64,000 nt of DNA, from positions 3,162,001-3,226,000 of the forward strand of contig OZ244776.1 of the NCBI GenBank assembly GCA_965219515.1, written 5' to 3'. A program made the position numbers and the translations under genes. Positions 63,101 through 64,000 of this stretch are shown piece after piece (within the stretch, counting starts at the first letter, position 1; each line of letters starts with the position of its first letter). The stretch comes from Ilyomonas sp965219515 (GTDB taxonomy: Bacteria > Bacteroidota > Bacteroidia > Chitinophagales > Chitinophagaceae). The notes below the pieces were generated by a model. The model was not told the origin of the DNA, did no database searches, and saw only the letters and a list, made by a program, of their open reading frames with translations.

Positions 63101-63341
63101 AAAATCCCTGATCGTCGGTCAGTGCGTTTCGCTTGGAAGCGCTCGTGCTTACGGTAACACCGGCTAAAGCCCTCGTTGCCGAATCCGCTACCGAACCGGT
63201 AACCGTTACATCCTGCGCCTTACTTAAGAAAGGCAGGAAAAAAATGAGTAAAAAAAACAGCGTTTTGGGAGGCCACTGAAACCTCCAACCGGGTGATGAA
63301 TGATGATTCATACGCCGGCTCGTTGACAAGCGGTTGTTCAT
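60117..63341 (-). CDS. SusC-family TonB-linked outer-membrane transporter (PUL 2)
   Basis: A 1074-aa importer. The N-terminus is longer than usual: a basic, polar stretch (MNNRLSTSRRMNHHSS) precedes the hydrophobic signal (LFFLLIFFLPFLSKAQ), and Met11 (63311) could be the true start. The CarboxypepD_reg-like domain (VTVTGSVADSATRALAGVTV) is followed by the plug with SVLKDASAAIYGVRAANGVV near 215-235 and a barrel ending in VLNVGVNLTF. It is the first gene of the PUL, 54 bases after galK on the same strand, so it may be partly co-transcribed with galK. Confidence 0.93.
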   Translation of the reverse strand: MNNRLSTSRRMNHHSSPGWRFQWPPKTLFFLLIFFLPFLSKAQDVTVTGSVADSATRALAGVTVSTSASKRNALTDDQGFFTIKVSPKDKNLIFSYVGMKTITQPIDGSPNYEITLTPDVSGLNDVVVIGYGSKKKEALTGAISTITSKDIDRVHGGSTVSTGLAGKLPGVTFRQGDGRPGAGATIQIRNMGTPLYVIDGIQQDEGQFNNLAPNDIESISVLKDASAAIYGVRAANGVVVVTTKRGASGRNNVNVDAYAGWQTFFRFPKVVTNSYEYLNYVAAAQVNSNIFNPDPLKRTNITQEQLDATKDARSFDWRDYVLAKPAPQNSVNININGGSDKVNYYVSATNLFQNSNLGSEYKFNRTNIQSNVTAKLTNGLKVGADINGRIERRENPGVPGGDDYFLARLAVLRNTPLERPFANDNPLYLNDLGSHLESNYAFLSERLSGKLTSNWRVLQTNFHADFDIPGVKGLSVRGLYSYYIADYLENNQEFTYKAYTYFAPTDTKPEEYRVTGGSTNPWRDREQIKQINTTGQLQANYNNTFGDHTIGATFVAERLDNERLRNWLHASPVSNNLPLIYFPTQDQYQDSDDKQRRIGYIGRISYSYANRYFLEASARRDASYLFAPGNRVGYFPGVSAGWRVTEEPWFKKLLNNKADILSDLKFRGSYGELGDDRSANDVNVPIVTPYAYLEGYNYNQGTSIIDGNAIIVSRDKGIPINRISWSTSKITDIGMDFSLLRGKVTGTLDWFYRKRSGLVGNKNDVLVPIEIGYSLPQENVNSDAQYGEELSLAYTGKIGQQFLFNVGGNVSYTRAKFLHSYNPLYFNSWDQYRNSSEERYARIEWGYEVIGQFESFEQIRDYGVNIDGQGNKTLIPGDLIYKDVNGDGKIDGYDDRPIGFGYGQQPNINFGFTIGASFKGFDFHADFSGAAGYTWFQNWEQRWAFQNNGNLNSIFTDSWHRTDIFDVNSDWVPGKYPANRYNVGTGHVDYNHNSSYWLHNVKQLRARTIELGYSIPSGILRVAKIQRARFYLNAYNLFSIDNLSKFNVDPEVVDDNGLQFPQNKVLNVGVNLTF

Positions 63342-63395
63342 AATAGAAGCTTTGTTTTTTGTGTGATAATTAAAAAATGATTCAAGTGATAATTC

Positions 63396-64000
63396 TTAGT
63401 AATTGTAATTTGATATAATTGTTGTTCCCATTTCGATGTTGGTGATGTACGCTTTGGCATCAAGGTGCAGGGCGTTTTTATACGCCATGGTTACCTCCTC
63501 TATCATGGCGTCAACGGCATCTTCCTGTACCAGGTTGATGGTGCAGCCGCCGAAGCCGCCGCCCATCATGCGCGCGCCCAAAACAGCCGGATTGTTTTCT
63601 ACCTGCGATACCAGAAAATCAAGCTCTTTGCAGCTTACTTCATATTTTTTGCTTAACCCGTAATGCGATTCAAACATTTTTTTCCCGAAAGCCTCCATGT
63701 TGCTATCTTCCAGGTACTGACAAGCGGTTAATAACCGCCCGTTTTCTTCCAGCACATAGCTGCAACGTTTATAGATAAGCGCATCGTGGGGAAGAACGTA
63801 TCGGGTAAGCATATCCATGGTTACATCGCGCAACGTGTTTACTTCGGGATGATACTTTTTCACCATCGCCACGCCTTCTTCGCACTGCTTCCGGCGATTG
63901 TTGTACCCCGTTTCGTTCAGCGAGTGCTTTACTTTGGTATCAATCAGAACGATTTTAAAACCGTCCATTTCAAACGGCACATATTCGTAACCCAGCGAAC
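63396..64000 (-). CDS. galK: Galactokinase, C-terminal part (continues beyond the window)
   Basis: The last 200 or so residues of a GHMP-family kinase that phosphorylates galactose to galactose 1-phosphate, the entry to the Leloir pathway. Visible are LGYEYVPFEMDGFKIVLIDT at the edge, HSLNETGYNNRRKQCEEGV, and the third GHMP motif GARMMGGGFGGCTINLV near the end. A galactokinase just before the PUL supports a galactose-containing substrate. The start and the first two motifs lie outside the window. Confidence 0.92.
   Translation of the reverse strand, partial: SLGYEYVPFEMDGFKIVLIDTKVKHSLNETGYNNRRKQCEEGVAMVKKYHPEVNTLRDVTMDMLTRYVLPHDALIYKRCSYVLEENGRLLTACQYLEDSNMEAFGKKMFESHYGLSKKYEVSCKELDFLVSQVENNPAVLGARMMGGGFGGCTINLVQEDAVDAMIEEVTMAYKNALHLDAKAYITNIEMGTTIISNYNY

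Overview
The window looks like a chromosomal piece of a Bacteroidota bacterium, most likely Chitinophagaceae or a close relative. The signs are two SusC/SusD pairs, many short lipoprotein signal peptides ending in Cys, MK-type starts without clear Shine-Dalgarno sites, a moderate GC content, SusCD-linked glycoside hydrolases (GH2, GH76, GH127, GH130), DUF3823 and DUF4965/GtaA-type proteins, and a rhodopsin next to a Blh-type carotenoid dioxygenase. No rRNA, tRNA or CRISPR array was recognised.

Layout. 1-1.2 kb: an intact IS630-type element with a -1 frameshift slippery site, inserted at the 5' edge of a GH130 lipoprotein gene. 2.6-7.3 kb (minus strand): a Fur/Zur-type regulator, a porin-like protein, a lipoprotein, a ZnuD-like TonB receptor and a small exported His/Cys protein, which look like a metal uptake locus with repeated TGCAAC operator-like words. 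7.5-11.2 kb: an ABC exporter, a small disordered protein and peptidase T. 11.9-21.9 kb (plus): SusC, SusD, a terminator, then uxaB-uxaC-kdgK-kdgA, which form most of the hexuronate to pyruvate route (uxaA is not here). 22.2-24.7 kb: a TonB-type barrel protein. 25.3-27.1 kb: a microbial rhodopsin with a D-T-K ion-pump motif, meeting tail to tail with blh, which makes its retinal. 27.3-33.9 kb: an IS3 remnant, then a heavy-metal RND efflux operon in which the inner-membrane pump is fused to its TolC-like outer-membrane partner. 34-40.8 kb: a frameshifted lipoprotein gene, GH127, a lactonase-like propeller, GH76, and two fragments resembling the two ends of a decayed GH43-like gene.

41.5-49.4 kb is the most disturbed stretch: a wrecked type I restriction-modification locus. 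Fragments of hsdM, hsdS and hsdR lie in one orientation, with a 5'-truncated SF2 helicase, an intact GIY-YIG protein, an AT-rich DUF4932 metalloprotease-like gene, and a DUF433/DUF5615-type antitoxin-toxin pair whose toxin is cut off. Between the fragments sit two nearly identical REP-associated tyrosine transposase (RAYT) genes and at least twelve REP hairpins, with segmental and tandem duplications. The repeats adjoin several broken genes, so RAYT/REP activity probably contributed to the decay.

49.6-63.3 kb (minus) is a coherent polysaccharide utilisation locus: SusC, SusD, DUF3823 lipoprotein, a BNR/GH93-like hydrolase, two GH2 enzymes and a GtaA-like protein, preceded by the end of galK. 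With GH127 nearby, it suggests a galactose- and arabinose-containing plant glycan. Substrates and activities are inferred from family membership and context only.
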